Positions 1 through 8,529 are shown, counted from the first letter of the stretch. The stretch: 64,000 bases of DNA from an uncultured Oxalobacter sp. (GCA_905202055.1 CAJKQK010000005.1:1-64000), one strand, 5' to 3'. A program made the numbers and translations. The notes: generated by a model from the letters alone, not told the origin.

Positions 1-648
1 AAAAGCGTTGAAAAAGCTGCGTTCAAACTGAAAGAACAGGTCGACCATGTCTTTGTCGCCGGTTTGTCCATGGGCGCCCTGCTCTCGCTGAAGCTGGCAG
101 CCGAACACCCGGAATTTGTCAAAGGTGTCGGGGTTTATGGCGTCACTTTCAATTACGATGGCTGGAGCATGCCATTCTGGGCCAAACACTTTTTCTTTCT
201 TCTTACATGGCTCAAGCGTTTTGGCCTGTTCCAGAAAACGTCTTTTCTGGAACAGCCTCCTTACGGACTGAAAGACGAACGGATCAGGGCAACGGTGGCT
301 GAAAGCATGGCCAGTGGAGACAGCACACAGGCAGGCCTGGCCGGAAATCCGTTTCCGGCACTCGCCGAAATGCAAAAACTTGCTTCCATCGTCAGAAAAG
401 ATTTGCCAAAAGTCCAGTCGCCATGCCTGATCCTGCACTCCAGTCATGACGATATTGCAGATATCAATACCAATGCAAAAGTCGTCGAGCATTCCGTTGC
501 CGCCCCGACAAAATTCGTACCCCTGGAAGACAGTTATCATATGATCACGATCGATCGGCAACGTCGGCAAGTTATCGAGGAATCGATTGATTTCTTCAGG
601 AATATAGTGGCATCTTGCGATCAGGAGTCCGATAGGCAACCAAAATGA
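1..648 (+). CDS. alpha/beta hydrolase, carboxylesterase type (5' end outside window)
   Basis: The reading frame is open from base 1, so the N-terminus lies upstream of the window; the first in-frame start-like codon (TTG at 64) sits inside the nucleophile motif and cannot be the real start. The nucleophile elbow reads G-L-S-M-G around bases 61-75. A late acid is likely in HSSHDD, and the catalytic His in DSYHMI, followed by a final helix. The arrangement resembles Est30-type small carboxylesterases and monoacylglycerol-lipase-like enzymes that hydrolyse acyl esters. The TGA stop overlaps the ATG of the next gene (ATGA), so the two are probably translationally coupled and belong to the aminotransferase cluster. 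The substrate is unknown; an acyl ester or thioester made by this cluster is a guess. Confidence 0.8.
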   Translation, partial: KSVEKAAFKLKEQVDHVFVAGLSMGALLSLKLAAEHPEFVKGVGVYGVTFNYDGWSMPFWAKHFFFLLTWLKRFGLFQKTSFLEQPPYGLKDERIRATVAESMASGDSTQAGLAGNPFPALAEMQKLASIVRKDLPKVQSPCLILHSSHDDIADINTNAKVVEHSVAAPTKFVPLEDSYHMITIDRQRRQVIEESIDFFRNIVASCDQESDRQPK

Positions 649-1004
649 ATACATTGGTCATCCTTACCTGGCTTGGCAACGTCATTCTCGATACGCTGGG
701 ACAGCTTGCTTTCAAGCGGGCAGCAACCATATCGAAAGAGGGCGAAGGCTGGCATTACTGGGTCAATCTGTTTTCCAATGGCTGGCTATGGGTCGGCATC
801 GGTGCGTATGTTGGCGAGTTCCTGTTATGGCTGGCATTCCTCACTCTGGTCCCGCTCTCTGAAGGTATTCTTCTCGGTTCCGTCAATATCATTGCCGTGA
901 TGGTAGTCGGCCGTATTCTGTTTAAGGAAAAACTGACTCCCTTGCGTCTGACAGGTATCCTGCTCGTCGCTTCAGGCGTAGCTGTCGTGGGGGCATTTTC
1001 ATGA
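645..1004 (+). CDS. small four-helix SMR/EamA-type membrane protein 1
   Basis: A 119-residue, very hydrophobic protein with about four predicted membrane helices (roughly residues 3-22, 45-65, 70-90 and 98-117). The PLSEGILLGSVNI segment and the following basic loop (LFKEKLT) resemble the repeat unit of drug/metabolite transporters and the small multidrug resistance family. It overlaps its neighbours by four bases on both sides. A pair of unlike SMR-size subunits next to a sugar-type aminotransferase recalls ArnE/ArnF, the undecaprenyl-phosphate-aminoarabinose flippase. Similarity to ArnE itself is not obvious by eye, so the substrate is open. It is probably an inner-membrane flippase or exporter that works as a heterodimer with the next gene product. 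Confidence 0.7.
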   Translation: MNTLVILTWLGNVILDTLGQLAFKRAATISKEGEGWHYWVNLFSNGWLWVGIGAYVGEFLLWLAFLTLVPLSEGILLGSVNIIAVMVVGRILFKEKLTPLRLTGILLVASGVAVVGAFS

Positions 1005-1420
1005 AACGCATTACCTTTTATCTCGTCGGCTTTGCTTTCCTGATGTTTTTCGACACACTGGGACAATGCAGTTTCAAAATGACAGCGATTCATGCATTGC
1101 CACTGACCTTCGATCTGCCCTGGCTGGGCCGTGTTTTCTGGCAACCCTATGTTTACATGGCTATTGGCGGATACATCGGCGCTTTCTTCACATGGATGAC
1201 CCTGTTGAAACGTGCACCGGTCGGGCCTGCGTTCGCCGCATCGCACCTTGAAGTCGTCACGGTCATGATCGCATCCGTCTGGGTCTTCAATGAAGAAATC
1301 ACCCTGCCGGGACTGATCGGCGCGGCACTTATCGTAGGTGGTATCATCTGTCTGGCATTTGCAGAAAAAGAACTGGCTGATAAAGAGAAAACGGAAGAAA
1401 CCGGAAAAGCACTGGAGTAA
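1001..1420 (+). CDS. small four-helix SMR/EamA-type membrane protein 2
   Basis: A 139-residue membrane protein paralogous in layout to the preceding one. It has four hydrophobic segments and shares the early D-T-L-G-Q motif (FFDTLGQCSFK here, ILDTLGQLAFK in its neighbour) and the internal V-F-N-E-E-I-T-L-P-G loop before the last helix. It ends in a short charged tail rich in Lys and Glu. The ATG overlaps the upstream stop codon (ATGA), so production of the two subunits is probably coupled. The shared DTLGQ.xFK motif suggests an old duplication and an obligate pair. Likely role: flipping or exporting the product of the adjacent aminotransferase pathway; this is inference from context. Confidence 0.7.
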   Translation: MKRITFYLVGFAFLMFFDTLGQCSFKMTAIHALPLTFDLPWLGRVFWQPYVYMAIGGYIGAFFTWMTLLKRAPVGPAFAASHLEVVTVMIASVWVFNEEITLPGLIGAALIVGGIICLAFAEKELADKEKTEETGKALE

Positions 1421-1422
1421 AA

Positions 1423-2619
1423 ATGGCGAGGCACTACGAGGTTCCCCCTACTGCAGGACTGCCTCCCTCCATTCGTGACCTGTTCACCAGCGGAGGCGAT
1501 CTCGCCGACACGGCTTCGCGGATAATGGGACTCCCGACACCACAGGTCGAATGTTCCGGCACAGCCTGCCTCGTCGTTGCGCTCAGTACGCTTAAAAACA
1601 CCTCACCACGCAGCGAAGTCATTATTCCCGCCTATACCTGCCCTCTGGTTCCCATCGCCATTGCTCATTGCGGATTGCAAATCAGACCGTGTGATCTGGC
1701 TCCCGACGATTTCGATCTCGATATGGAACAGCTTGCCGCACTGATCAACGAGAACACGCTGGCTGTTCTTCCAACCCATCTTGGTGGACGTGTTGCTGAC
1801 ATTCCTGCCGTCAAAAGACTGGCTGAGCCGGTTGGTGCAACAGTCATTGAAGACGCTGCTCAGGCACTGGGTGCTGATGTGGGCAAACACGGAGACATCA
1901 CTTTTTACAGTCTCGCAGTCGGTAAAGGCCTGTCCACATTCGAAGGTGGTCTCATGACAGCCAATAACACTGAATTGCGCCAGCGGCTTTCCGAAACGAG
2001 CCAGCGAATTATTCCGACTGATTCTTTATTCGAGCTGCGCCGCTGTCTTGAACTGACCGGATATACCTTTTTTTACAATCCCAAAGGCCTTCATTACGTT
2101 TACGGACAAACCAGAAGAAAAGCCCTGCAAACAAACCATCCTGAAGAAGCCATTGGCGACGTTTTCGATTTCAAAATTCCCTTGCACCGTATCAGCCAGT
2201 GGCGACAGAAGGTGGGTGCTAACGCCATGAGTCGCTTGCCCCGATTCATGGAACAAACCTGCCAGCAGGCATTGCAAAGATGTGACCGGCTCGATGCCAT
2301 TTCTGGCATCAAAGTCATTCGGGATAAAAACGATGCACAGGGAGTATGGCCATTTCTGATGGTGCTTATGCCTGACAGGCCAAGCCGGGATGAAGCATTG
2401 AAAAGTCTTTGGCCCTCACCGCTTGGCGTAACACGCCTGTTTATGCATGCATTGCCAGACTATTCTTATCTTGGAAAGATAATCCCGGACACCTTTATTC
2501 CAAACGCACGTGACTTTGCGAACCGGATGTTAACGATATCAAACAGTCTCTGGCTGGATGATGACCGATTCGAAAAAATTTGTCAGGCGCTGGAACTGGT
2601 TGCAAGTCAACAAGGATAA
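1423..2619 (+). CDS. DegT/DnrJ/EryC1/StrS-family PLP aminotransferase
   Basis: 398 residues, the usual size for the family that transaminates keto-sugars and related carbonyl compounds. The PLP-binding acid and glutamine are in IEDAAQALGA (Asp about 144). The Schiff-base lysine is about Lys168 in SLAVGKGLSTFEGG, the position of the family's K-N-x-T-x-x-E-G-G motif. The ATG follows a clear GGAG Shine-Dalgarno three bases after the stop of the upstream transporter gene, so this is the last gene of a four-gene operon. It converges on the arginase-fold gene with only 14 bp between stops. Sequence motifs do not give the substrate; a nucleotide- or lipid-linked keto compound is plausible. Confidence 0.85.
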   Translation: MARHYEVPPTAGLPPSIRDLFTSGGDLADTASRIMGLPTPQVECSGTACLVVALSTLKNTSPRSEVIIPAYTCPLVPIAIAHCGLQIRPCDLAPDDFDLDMEQLAALINENTLAVLPTHLGGRVADIPAVKRLAEPVGATVIEDAAQALGADVGKHGDITFYSLAVGKGLSTFEGGLMTANNTELRQRLSETSQRIIPTDSLFELRRCLELTGYTFFYNPKGLHYVYGQTRRKALQTNHPEEAIGDVFDFKIPLHRISQWRQKVGANAMSRLPRFMEQTCQQALQRCDRLDAISGIKVIRDKNDAQGVWPFLMVLMPDRPSRDEALKSLWPSPLGVTRLFMHALPDYSYLGKIIPDTFIPNARDFANRMLTISNSLWLDDDRFEKICQALELVASQQG

Positions 2620-2633
2620 ATTGCTGCCTTAGT

Positions 2634-3509
2634 TTATCGCTGCAAGGCTGCCAGAATGCGCGAATTGAATTCCTGCTGCTGTTTCTGCCATGTTTGCAGC
2701 TCTTTCTCCGGCACCGGTTCCTGACCGTCCAGCCAGCTCAGACACCGTTTCCAGCGGTTCTGATACGTCCAGTTGGACACTTCACCGTTGATGTCACTCG
2801 CAATCAGTCTGGACTTCAAGACATCGATTATCTGCAAAAGATGTGGTTCGGCCATGCGCCCCTGATCCCAGTTGGTACACACTGTCTCTTTCGAAAAGGC
2901 ATCCTTGTCGATGGACAGATATACCGGTAACTGTCGCTGACGCTGGACTTCAACAAAAGCATCCACCAGCGCATCGGGTGAGTTAAAACGCCGACCGGCA
3001 CGACCCAATCCGAGTGTTTTCATCCAGCCGATATTAACGTCCATACACCAGTATGTCAGCTTTCCTTCATACAAGGGTCTTAAGCGATTTTCCCATGCAT
3101 GAGCGGCGCTAATATCGCCAGACGTAATTCCCAGAACATGGATATGGCTGACTCTGTCCAGTTTCGAGGCATGAGAAACCCAGGAGCCACAATGAATTCC
3201 AAAAGGAAAACGCATATTGTCGGGATGATTGTCGAAAACGACGAGTTCCAGAGAGTCTGAAGACTCAAGTCTGGTGCAAGCTTTTTCAACCAGCAAGGCA
3301 CTCACATGATGAAAATCACCACTTCCCATGAGAACTGTCCCGTAATCCGGAGGCAAGTCCCGGTCGAGCAAATTGCCCAGCCGTTTGAATGTCTTCATGG
3401 AACAGCCATAGCGAATCTCGTCCTGCCATGCAGACAGCTTGATTACAGCTGCTCCCGGAACATTTCCGGTGCTTTGGTCGAAATCGAGAATGACTGGTTT
3501 TCCCATCAT
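2634..3509 (-). CDS. arginase/ureohydrolase-fold protein
   Basis: About 291 residues. The dinuclear-metal ligand pattern of the arginase superfamily is visible in order: G-D-F-H-H near residue 67, D-N-H-P-D near residues 93-97 and S-I-D-K-D near residues 201-203. Overall similarity to true arginase or agmatinase is weak, so the fold and metal site are supported but not the reaction. Family members hydrolyse guanidino groups or deacetylate acyl-polyamines. A TTG at 3515 overlaps the stop of the upstream GNAT gene, but the ATG at 3509 has an AGG about 10 bases upstream and is preferred; ATG 3506 is also possible. It is translationally coupled to the acyltransferase gene, which suggests the two act on one metabolite. 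Confidence 0.7.
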   Translation of the reverse strand: MMGKPVILDFDQSTGNVPGAAVIKLSAWQDEIRYGCSMKTFKRLGNLLDRDLPPDYGTVLMGSGDFHHVSALLVEKACTRLESSDSLELVVFDNHPDNMRFPFGIHCGSWVSHASKLDRVSHIHVLGITSGDISAAHAWENRLRPLYEGKLTYWCMDVNIGWMKTLGLGRAGRRFNSPDALVDAFVEVQRQRQLPVYLSIDKDAFSKETVCTNWDQGRMAEPHLLQIIDVLKSRLIASDINGEVSNWTYQNRWKRCLSWLDGQEPVPEKELQTWQKQQQEFNSRILAALQR

Positions 3510-3511
3510 AT

Positions 3512-4585
3512 TCAATCAGCCTTGTCGGATACTGTCGCTTCCTGCCACTGGCGGTCGTTTTCAAAGAGCCGCTTCATACGGCGTAAAACGAATCTCAACA
3601 GTGGATTGCGGATATAAACCGCATGTCTTGTAAAGGTGAAACGTGCGCCAAGATACGATTTGATTTCCGGATCGGTCCAGCCTGCGACATAAGTCTTCAG
3701 TCCCTTTTCCAGAGCGTAATTCAGATTCTCGAACCAGCTCAGAAAATAAAGATTGCATTCTCGTGCAGCCGGATATTCCAGTCCGATATATTTGTCGATC
3801 AGGACGCCATTCCTGACGAAACAGATATTGTAACCAATCAGCTGCCCGTCACGATAATAGGTGAAGATGACGCTGCCTGCCACCTTGTCCTGCAACAGGG
3901 CAGAGAAAAATGCTTTCGACAATAAATCGAAATGGATTTCACTCTGATCGAAAACATTCAGATAAAGCCGATAATACCGATCCAGTGTTTCCGGTTCAAG
4001 AAAACAGGGATCGCCCCCATTCAGAATCCGTACCTCGACCTCACTCCGTTTTTTCAGTTTGCGCTTCAGATCCTTGCGACGCGAACCCGACAAACGCCCC
4101 AGATAATCGGCTTCACCGGCATAATCGACGGGAAGCCAGGCGAGTGCCTGTCCTTCCATGATCAGAAAACCCTGTTTTTCCAGCTCATCAACGCATTGGC
4201 TGGAATAGGCATTGTCCGCCGCGGAAAGAAGCGGGGATTCCTGCGGAATATCCTTGACGATCAAAAAGGGAAAATGTTTCGCCAGCGTCTGCTTCAGTTC
4301 AAGGGCAAATTCAGCTGGTGACCCGGTTTCAGGAAAAAGTGAATACTCCGAAACTGTCGTTCCGACAAAACAGGAAAAAAAGCGTAGCCATTTTCCCCAG
4401 AAACGATAAAGGGGAAAATGAAGGATTTTTTGCTGCAGGGCGGCTTCCATCGTCGTCAGCAAATCGAAATTCATGCAAAACGCAGGCACATTTCCTGCAA
4501 CCGACGAAACTGAAAATCCTTCAGGAGGATGTTGGATAAATTGACTGACCAGTATATCGGGTTCGAGCTGATTCCGGTAAGACAA
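3512..4585 (-). CDS. FemAB-like / GNAT-fold acyltransferase
   Basis: 357 residues with the look of the FemAB-like 'peptidogalycan biosynthesis' acyltransferases. A basic segment SGSRRKDLKRKLKKR lies near residue 165, followed by DRYYRLY, then a GNAT-like core with GSVIFTYYRDGQLIGYN, a KYIGLEYPAARE segment and AGWTDPEIKSYLG. The family transfers acyl or aminoacyl groups to amines. The start appears to be TTG at 4585, preceded by GGGGA about 8 bases upstream; the first in-frame ATG is about 37 codons further in and would remove conserved-looking sequence. Its stop overlaps the next gene. A terminator separates it from the aminotransferase upstream, so it is probably transcribed from its own promoter just after 4640. 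Confidence 0.75.
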   Translation of the reverse strand: MSYRNQLEPDILVSQFIQHPPEGFSVSSVAGNVPAFCMNFDLLTTMEAALQQKILHFPLYRFWGKWLRFFSCFVGTTVSEYSLFPETGSPAEFALELKQTLAKHFPFLIVKDIPQESPLLSAADNAYSSQCVDELEKQGFLIMEGQALAWLPVDYAGEADYLGRLSGSRRKDLKRKLKKRSEVEVRILNGGDPCFLEPETLDRYYRLYLNVFDQSEIHFDLLSKAFFSALLQDKVAGSVIFTYYRDGQLIGYNICFVRNGVLIDKYIGLEYPAARECNLYFLSWFENLNYALEKGLKTYVAGWTDPEIKSYLGARFTFTRHAVYIRNPLLRFVLRRMKRLFENDRQWQEATVSDKAD

Positions 4586-4611
4586 TGTATATCCCCATTG
4601 AAAAAAGCAAA

Positions 4612-4640
4612 TCTCCCATCCGGTTTTACCGGATAGGAGA
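4612..4640 (-). terminator. rho-independent terminator after the class III aminotransferase
   Basis: An inverted repeat with a TCTCC/GGAGA outer stem, one mismatch, then a seven-pair ATCCGGT/ACCGGAT inner stem and a short T loop. Read on the minus strand it is followed by a T-rich stretch (complement of AAAAAAGCAAA). It lies 11 bases after the aminotransferase stop. Confidence 0.8.
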
Positions 4641-4650
4641 ATTCGAAAAG

Positions 4651-6057
4651 TTAAGCGTTTTTTGCTCTGGTGATCAGTTGATCCAGCAACGCCAGTCCCT
4701 GATCGATTTCTTCAGTAGTGATATGCAAAGATGGCGCCAGTGTAATGACGTTCTTGTAATATCCGCCCACGTCCAGAATCAGGCCCATTTTCTTGCCCTT
4801 CCAGTCCAGATCGCCAGACAGGCCGATTTCAACCATCTTGTCGAGCAAAGCCTTGTTCGGTGTAAAACCGTCATCAGTACAGATTTCAGCGCGAAGTGCC
4901 AGACCCAGACCGTCAACGTCCCCGATTTCCCGGTGACGTTTCTGCAAATCCTTCAGGCCTTCGAGAAAATGGGCACCCTTTGCCATGACCATCGTTTCAT
5001 AATCCGTTTCCTTCAGCATCTGCATGACTTCCAGACCCAATGCCGTACCCAACGGATTGGACGCAAAGGGGGAATGGGTGGATCCCGGCGGGAAGATCGT
5101 CGGATTGATCAGTTCTTCACGTGCCCACAAACCACCCAATGGATTCAGGCCGTTCGTCAGCGACTTGGCAAATACCAGAATGTCCGGAGTCACGCCGAAA
5201 TGTTCGATGGACCACAATTTACCGGTACGATAAAAACCCATCTGGACTTCATCGACAACCAGCAAAATACCGTACTGGTCGAGAACCTTTTTGATTCCCT
5301 TGAAAAAATTCATCGGTGGTACGACATAGCCACCGGTACCCTGAATCGGTTCGATATAAAACGCAGCGTACTCGGATTCACCGACTTTGGGGTCCCAGAC
5401 CCCGTTATATTCGGTTTCGAACAAACGTGCGAATTCATTGACACAGTGCTCACCGTATTCTTCAGCGGTCATGCCTTTCGGGCGTCGGAAAGGATACGGG
5501 AACGGAATGAACTGCGCGCGGTCGCCGAAATGGCCGTAACGGCGGCGATAGCGGTAGCTTGAAGTAATGGCAGACGCCCCCAGCGTACGGCCATGATAGC
5601 CGCCCTCGAAGGCGAACATCAGGCTTTTGCCATGAGTGGCATTACGGACGAGTTTCAGGGAATCCTCAATACTTTGGGACCCGCCGACATTGAAATGGAC
5701 ACGTCCATCCAGACCGAATTTCGATTTCATGTCTTCGGCAACCATTTTCGCCAGCTGGATTTTTGTCGGGTGCAAATACTGGCTGGCGGTTTGCGGCAGA
5801 GTGTCGATCTGTCTTTTCAGAACATTGTTCAGTCGTTCGTTTCCATAACCGAAGTTGACCGCCGAATACCACATCTGGAGATCCAGGTAAGATTTTCCGG
5901 CGGTGTCATACATGTAACTCCCTTCGCAATGAGCGAAAATATTGGGATGTTCAACATAATGGACAGTATCGCCAAACGAACAGTATTTCGCTTCGTCCGC
6001 CAGCAACTGAGCGTCATCAGGCACTTGCTGCCCGGCATGCAACTCATTCTTGGTCAT
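4651..6057 (-). CDS. class III (aspartate aminotransferase family) PLP transaminase
   Basis: About 468 residues. Fold-type I class III aminotransferase signatures are clear: GSQSIEDSLKL for the phosphate/cofactor region, YHGRTLGA, the PLP-ring acid in VVDEVQMGF (Asp about 269) and the Schiff-base lysine in FAKSLTNGLNPLGG (Lys about 298). Such enzymes transfer amino groups from omega-amino acids, diamines or alanine to keto acids such as 2-oxoglutarate or pyruvate. Two in-frame ATGs lie at 6063 and 6057. An AAAGGA box directly abuts the first but is six bases before the second, so 6057 is preferred. It is monocistronic with a strong terminator. The exact substrate cannot be assigned from motifs. 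Confidence 0.85.
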   Translation of the reverse strand: MTKNELHAGQQVPDDAQLLADEAKYCSFGDTVHYVEHPNIFAHCEGSYMYDTAGKSYLDLQMWYSAVNFGYGNERLNNVLKRQIDTLPQTASQYLHPTKIQLAKMVAEDMKSKFGLDGRVHFNVGGSQSIEDSLKLVRNATHGKSLMFAFEGGYHGRTLGASAITSSYRYRRRYGHFGDRAQFIPFPYPFRRPKGMTAEEYGEHCVNEFARLFETEYNGVWDPKVGESEYAAFYIEPIQGTGGYVVPPMNFFKGIKKVLDQYGILLVVDEVQMGFYRTGKLWSIEHFGVTPDILVFAKSLTNGLNPLGGLWAREELINPTIFPPGSTHSPFASNPLGTALGLEVMQMLKETDYETMVMAKGAHFLEGLKDLQKRHREIGDVDGLGLALRAEICTDDGFTPNKALLDKMVEIGLSGDLDWKGKKMGLILDVGGYYKNVITLAPSLHITTEEIDQGLALLDQLITRAKNA

Positions 6058-6395
6058 TTTCATTCCTTTAAAAGAGACCAGATTTCATTTATCAAAGAGC
6101 GTCCCATGAAGGACCCCTTTTGGTAAAACGTTTTTAGTGACCGATTGTACCCAACCTTTTGAAAAAAATCGTCAAGCTGGGTTGATCAATAAAAAAACTC
6201 GGCAATGACTAAGAGGTAAAGTTACAATGCAATTACATCGGGTCGAAATGATAGCATGAATATTTTAAGGATTTTCCCCCCCATGTTTACGGTAATCAGT
6301 ACACATGTTCAGCATTCAAATTTCCTTACATTTTGTTACACTTTGCCAACTGTATCCACAAAATCACTTGAATTGATTCATTCAAACAAACTTTC
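6058..6395. other. divergent intergenic region, AT-rich
   Basis: About 340 bases between the minus-strand aminotransferase and the plus-strand MipA gene. AT-rich with no open frame that looks coding; it must hold the promoters for both genes. A precise -10/-35 pair could not be chosen with confidence. Confidence 0.5.
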
Positions 6396-7154
6396 ATGAA
6401 AAAACACTTGATTGGCACACTGGGCTTGACGGCACCGGCTTGCCTGATTTTAGCGTCATCAAGCGTGCCTGTTCTGGCCGATACACTCACCATAGGTGCA
6501 GGTACCCACTACGCGAATACCCCATACAAAAAATACAATAACCATGGTGAATTCATGCCAGTCATCATGTATGACAGCGATCGTTTTTACATCGACGATG
6601 ATGTGGCAGGAATTTATCTCGTCAAAAACAACTCTCATGAAGTCGATGTCGGCATCGGCATTACTGACCTTGAATTCAATAACGATCATGCCAATGGTGC
6701 CATGAAAAAATTACGCACCCGTAAAATAACGGCAATGGCAAGCCTCAACTATCAGTACAAGACAAATGTCGGCAATTTCTTTACTTCTGTCGCTGCCGAC
6801 GTTCTGGACCGGCATAACGGTTTCACGGCAGACGCCAGCTATGAAGCCCCTTTCCGGATCGGACGGTTCGGTATGGCCATCCGCGGCGGATTGCAGTGGC
6901 AAAGTTCCAAATACAATAAATATTATTTCGGCATCAGCCGGGAAGAATCGCAATTCACCGAATTGCCTTCTTACGATCCCGGAAGCACCGTTTCTCCATA
7001 CATTGACGCTGCCGCCATGTATTCCATTTCGAAAAACTGGGGGATTTTCCTGACAGGCCGCTATGAAAGAATGCCCGGCGAAATCAAGGATAGCCCAATG
7101 GTTTCCCGTTCAGGCAATCTCGTCATCGAAAGCGGAATCACCTATTCATTCTGA
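6396..7154 (+). CDS. MipA/OmpV-family outer-membrane protein
   Basis: 252 residues with a Sec signal peptide (MKKHLIG, hydrophobic core, likely cleavage after VLA near residue 28), alternating beta-strand segments and a terminal Phe, as expected for an outer-membrane beta-barrel. GAGTHYANTPYKKY and the closing ESGITYSF fit the MipA/OmpV family, originally described as MltA-interacting scaffold proteins of murein synthesis and also linked to antibiotic and osmotic responses. It is a single gene, convergent with the acylase gene 55 bp downstream. The role in this organism is not shown by the sequence. Confidence 0.8.
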   Translation: MKKHLIGTLGLTAPACLILASSSVPVLADTLTIGAGTHYANTPYKKYNNHGEFMPVIMYDSDRFYIDDDVAGIYLVKNNSHEVDVGIGITDLEFNNDHANGAMKKLRTRKITAMASLNYQYKTNVGNFFTSVAADVLDRHNGFTADASYEAPFRIGRFGMAIRGGLQWQSSKYNKYYFGISREESQFTELPSYDPGSTVSPYIDAAAMYSISKNWGIFLTGRYERMPGEIKDSPMVSRSGNLVIESGITYSF

Positions 7155-7209
7155 GAAGGCATTTTCAAAATGGCATAGTCTGTTTCATCATGACTGGAAA
7201 AGGCTTTTT

Positions 7210-8307
7210 TCAGAACGCGTCCATAAACATCAATGGTTTCGATTCAATAAAATAAGAGGAAACTTCCCCGGAATAAATCTGATTGTTTTGAAGATCCAGT
7301 TTTTTGACCGGAGCTCCCTTGCGGAAATCAAGCTTATCGAAAGCGACCCATATCACGTTCGGTCTCGTTGCGGAGTCGAAATAGTAAATCCGGTTTTTCT
7401 GGTCCGAAATGGTTCTCCAGATCGTGGAAGACAAATTGGGCTTGTCCGGTATCGAAATGCCAAGTGGGACACTGACCGCACGTGAAATACTCATGACCTG
7501 CGCGACAGCCTGATAATCATACGATTTTCCCGGTACGCCGCTGATGTAGTTCGGGTCCTCTTTTTTCGGAATGGCATCGAGATAGAAAGAAGCCCGTGCA
7601 AAACGGTCGGAAGATTTGTTCGTTCCGGGAAGGAAAACAAAGCCACCGATTTCTTTCCAGTAATTATTGATAGCCAGTTGCTGGTTGTAAACCGGAGAAT
7701 TGGTCAGGACTTTATATTCCCGGCCATGATAAATATTCAGCTTGCCCTCGACATATTCAAAAATGGCGGAATCTCCTGACGAATCGGAAATGGACAAATG
7801 CACACGTGGTTCGGAACCGTTCGGAATGATTTTGGAAAAAACAAGATGTAACGGATTTTTTTGCTGGGCGGAAACCGCTTCGGAAACAGTAGCGTAATTG
7901 TCCAGAAAATACTGGAGCCAAAGACTCAGGGCAAGCACCTTTTCATTTCCGGAAGGTTTTCCATAATCGGTTTCAACCAGAAAAAGCAGATTGGCCACGA
8001 GCCCCTTTTCATTCATGCCATCGGTACTTCCTGCACCATAACCGGACGTGATAACACTGCCGTATCTCGATTCCCAGTTCAGGGAATTCGGGCCGGCAAG
8101 ACCGTTACGCTCCATTCCGCGTGGAAAAATCCAGAGATCGGATTTCATATCCTCTTTCCAGTCCATATTACGGCCTGTCGCAACCATATTTTGTTCACCG
8201 ACATACAAAATGCGGGTACAGGCAAACACCGACCCACTTGTCAACGCAATGCCAAACAGGGTCATGACACTGAGTGCCAGAGCAGAAATCTTTTCTTTGC
8301 AAATCAT
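7210..8307 (-). CDS. secreted Ntn hydrolase, penicillin V acylase / choloylglycine hydrolase family
   Basis: 365 residues. The N-terminus is a signal peptide whose predicted cleavage (FA|CTR) falls exactly before Cys30. That would expose the N-terminal nucleophile typical of linear-amide C-N hydrolases. The next conserved residues are also present: Arg46 and Asp49 in GRNMDW, the Asn in LTNSPVYNQQL and an Arg in RFARASFY. The family hydrolyses amide bonds of conjugated bile salts, penicillin V or acyl-homoserine lactones; Gram-negative members are often periplasmic and act on AHLs or penicillin V. The AAGGA ribosome-binding site is well placed six bases before ATG 8307. Which substrate is used cannot be decided from motifs alone. 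Confidence 0.88.
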   Translation of the reverse strand: MICKEKISALALSVMTLFGIALTSGSVFACTRILYVGEQNMVATGRNMDWKEDMKSDLWIFPRGMERNGLAGPNSLNWESRYGSVITSGYGAGSTDGMNEKGLVANLLFLVETDYGKPSGNEKVLALSLWLQYFLDNYATVSEAVSAQQKNPLHLVFSKIIPNGSEPRVHLSISDSSGDSAIFEYVEGKLNIYHGREYKVLTNSPVYNQQLAINNYWKEIGGFVFLPGTNKSSDRFARASFYLDAIPKKEDPNYISGVPGKSYDYQAVAQVMSISRAVSVPLGISIPDKPNLSSTIWRTISDQKNRIYYFDSATRPNVIWVAFDKLDFRKGAPVKKLDLQNNQIYSGEVSSYFIESKPLMFMDAF

Positions 8308-8529
8308 GATTCTTCCTTTGAAAATCCTGTTCTAAACCTGGTCTATCCTTTTTGCCTTATCGATAATGAACGTAAAAAAATTTTCATTTTTTACATTGAT
8401 CAATATCTCATCTTTTTTATTTCCTCTCTGCATCTGATATCCTTTTGGAATGTATTTCAGGGCATTTTCCGATTTTCTTATCATGTTTCGTTTTATGCAC
8501 CAAACGAACTCATTCACAAGGACACTATC

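Noticed and set aside
4585..5562. 325-residue plus-strand frame over the aminotransferase gene
   Set aside because: Antisense shadow of the class III aminotransferase; the minus-strand motifs are clear.
7861..8529. N-terminal extension of the DUF2059 frame
   Set aside because: It is antisense to the acylase gene and then intergenic; the real start with AAGGA is at 8530, followed directly by a signal peptide.
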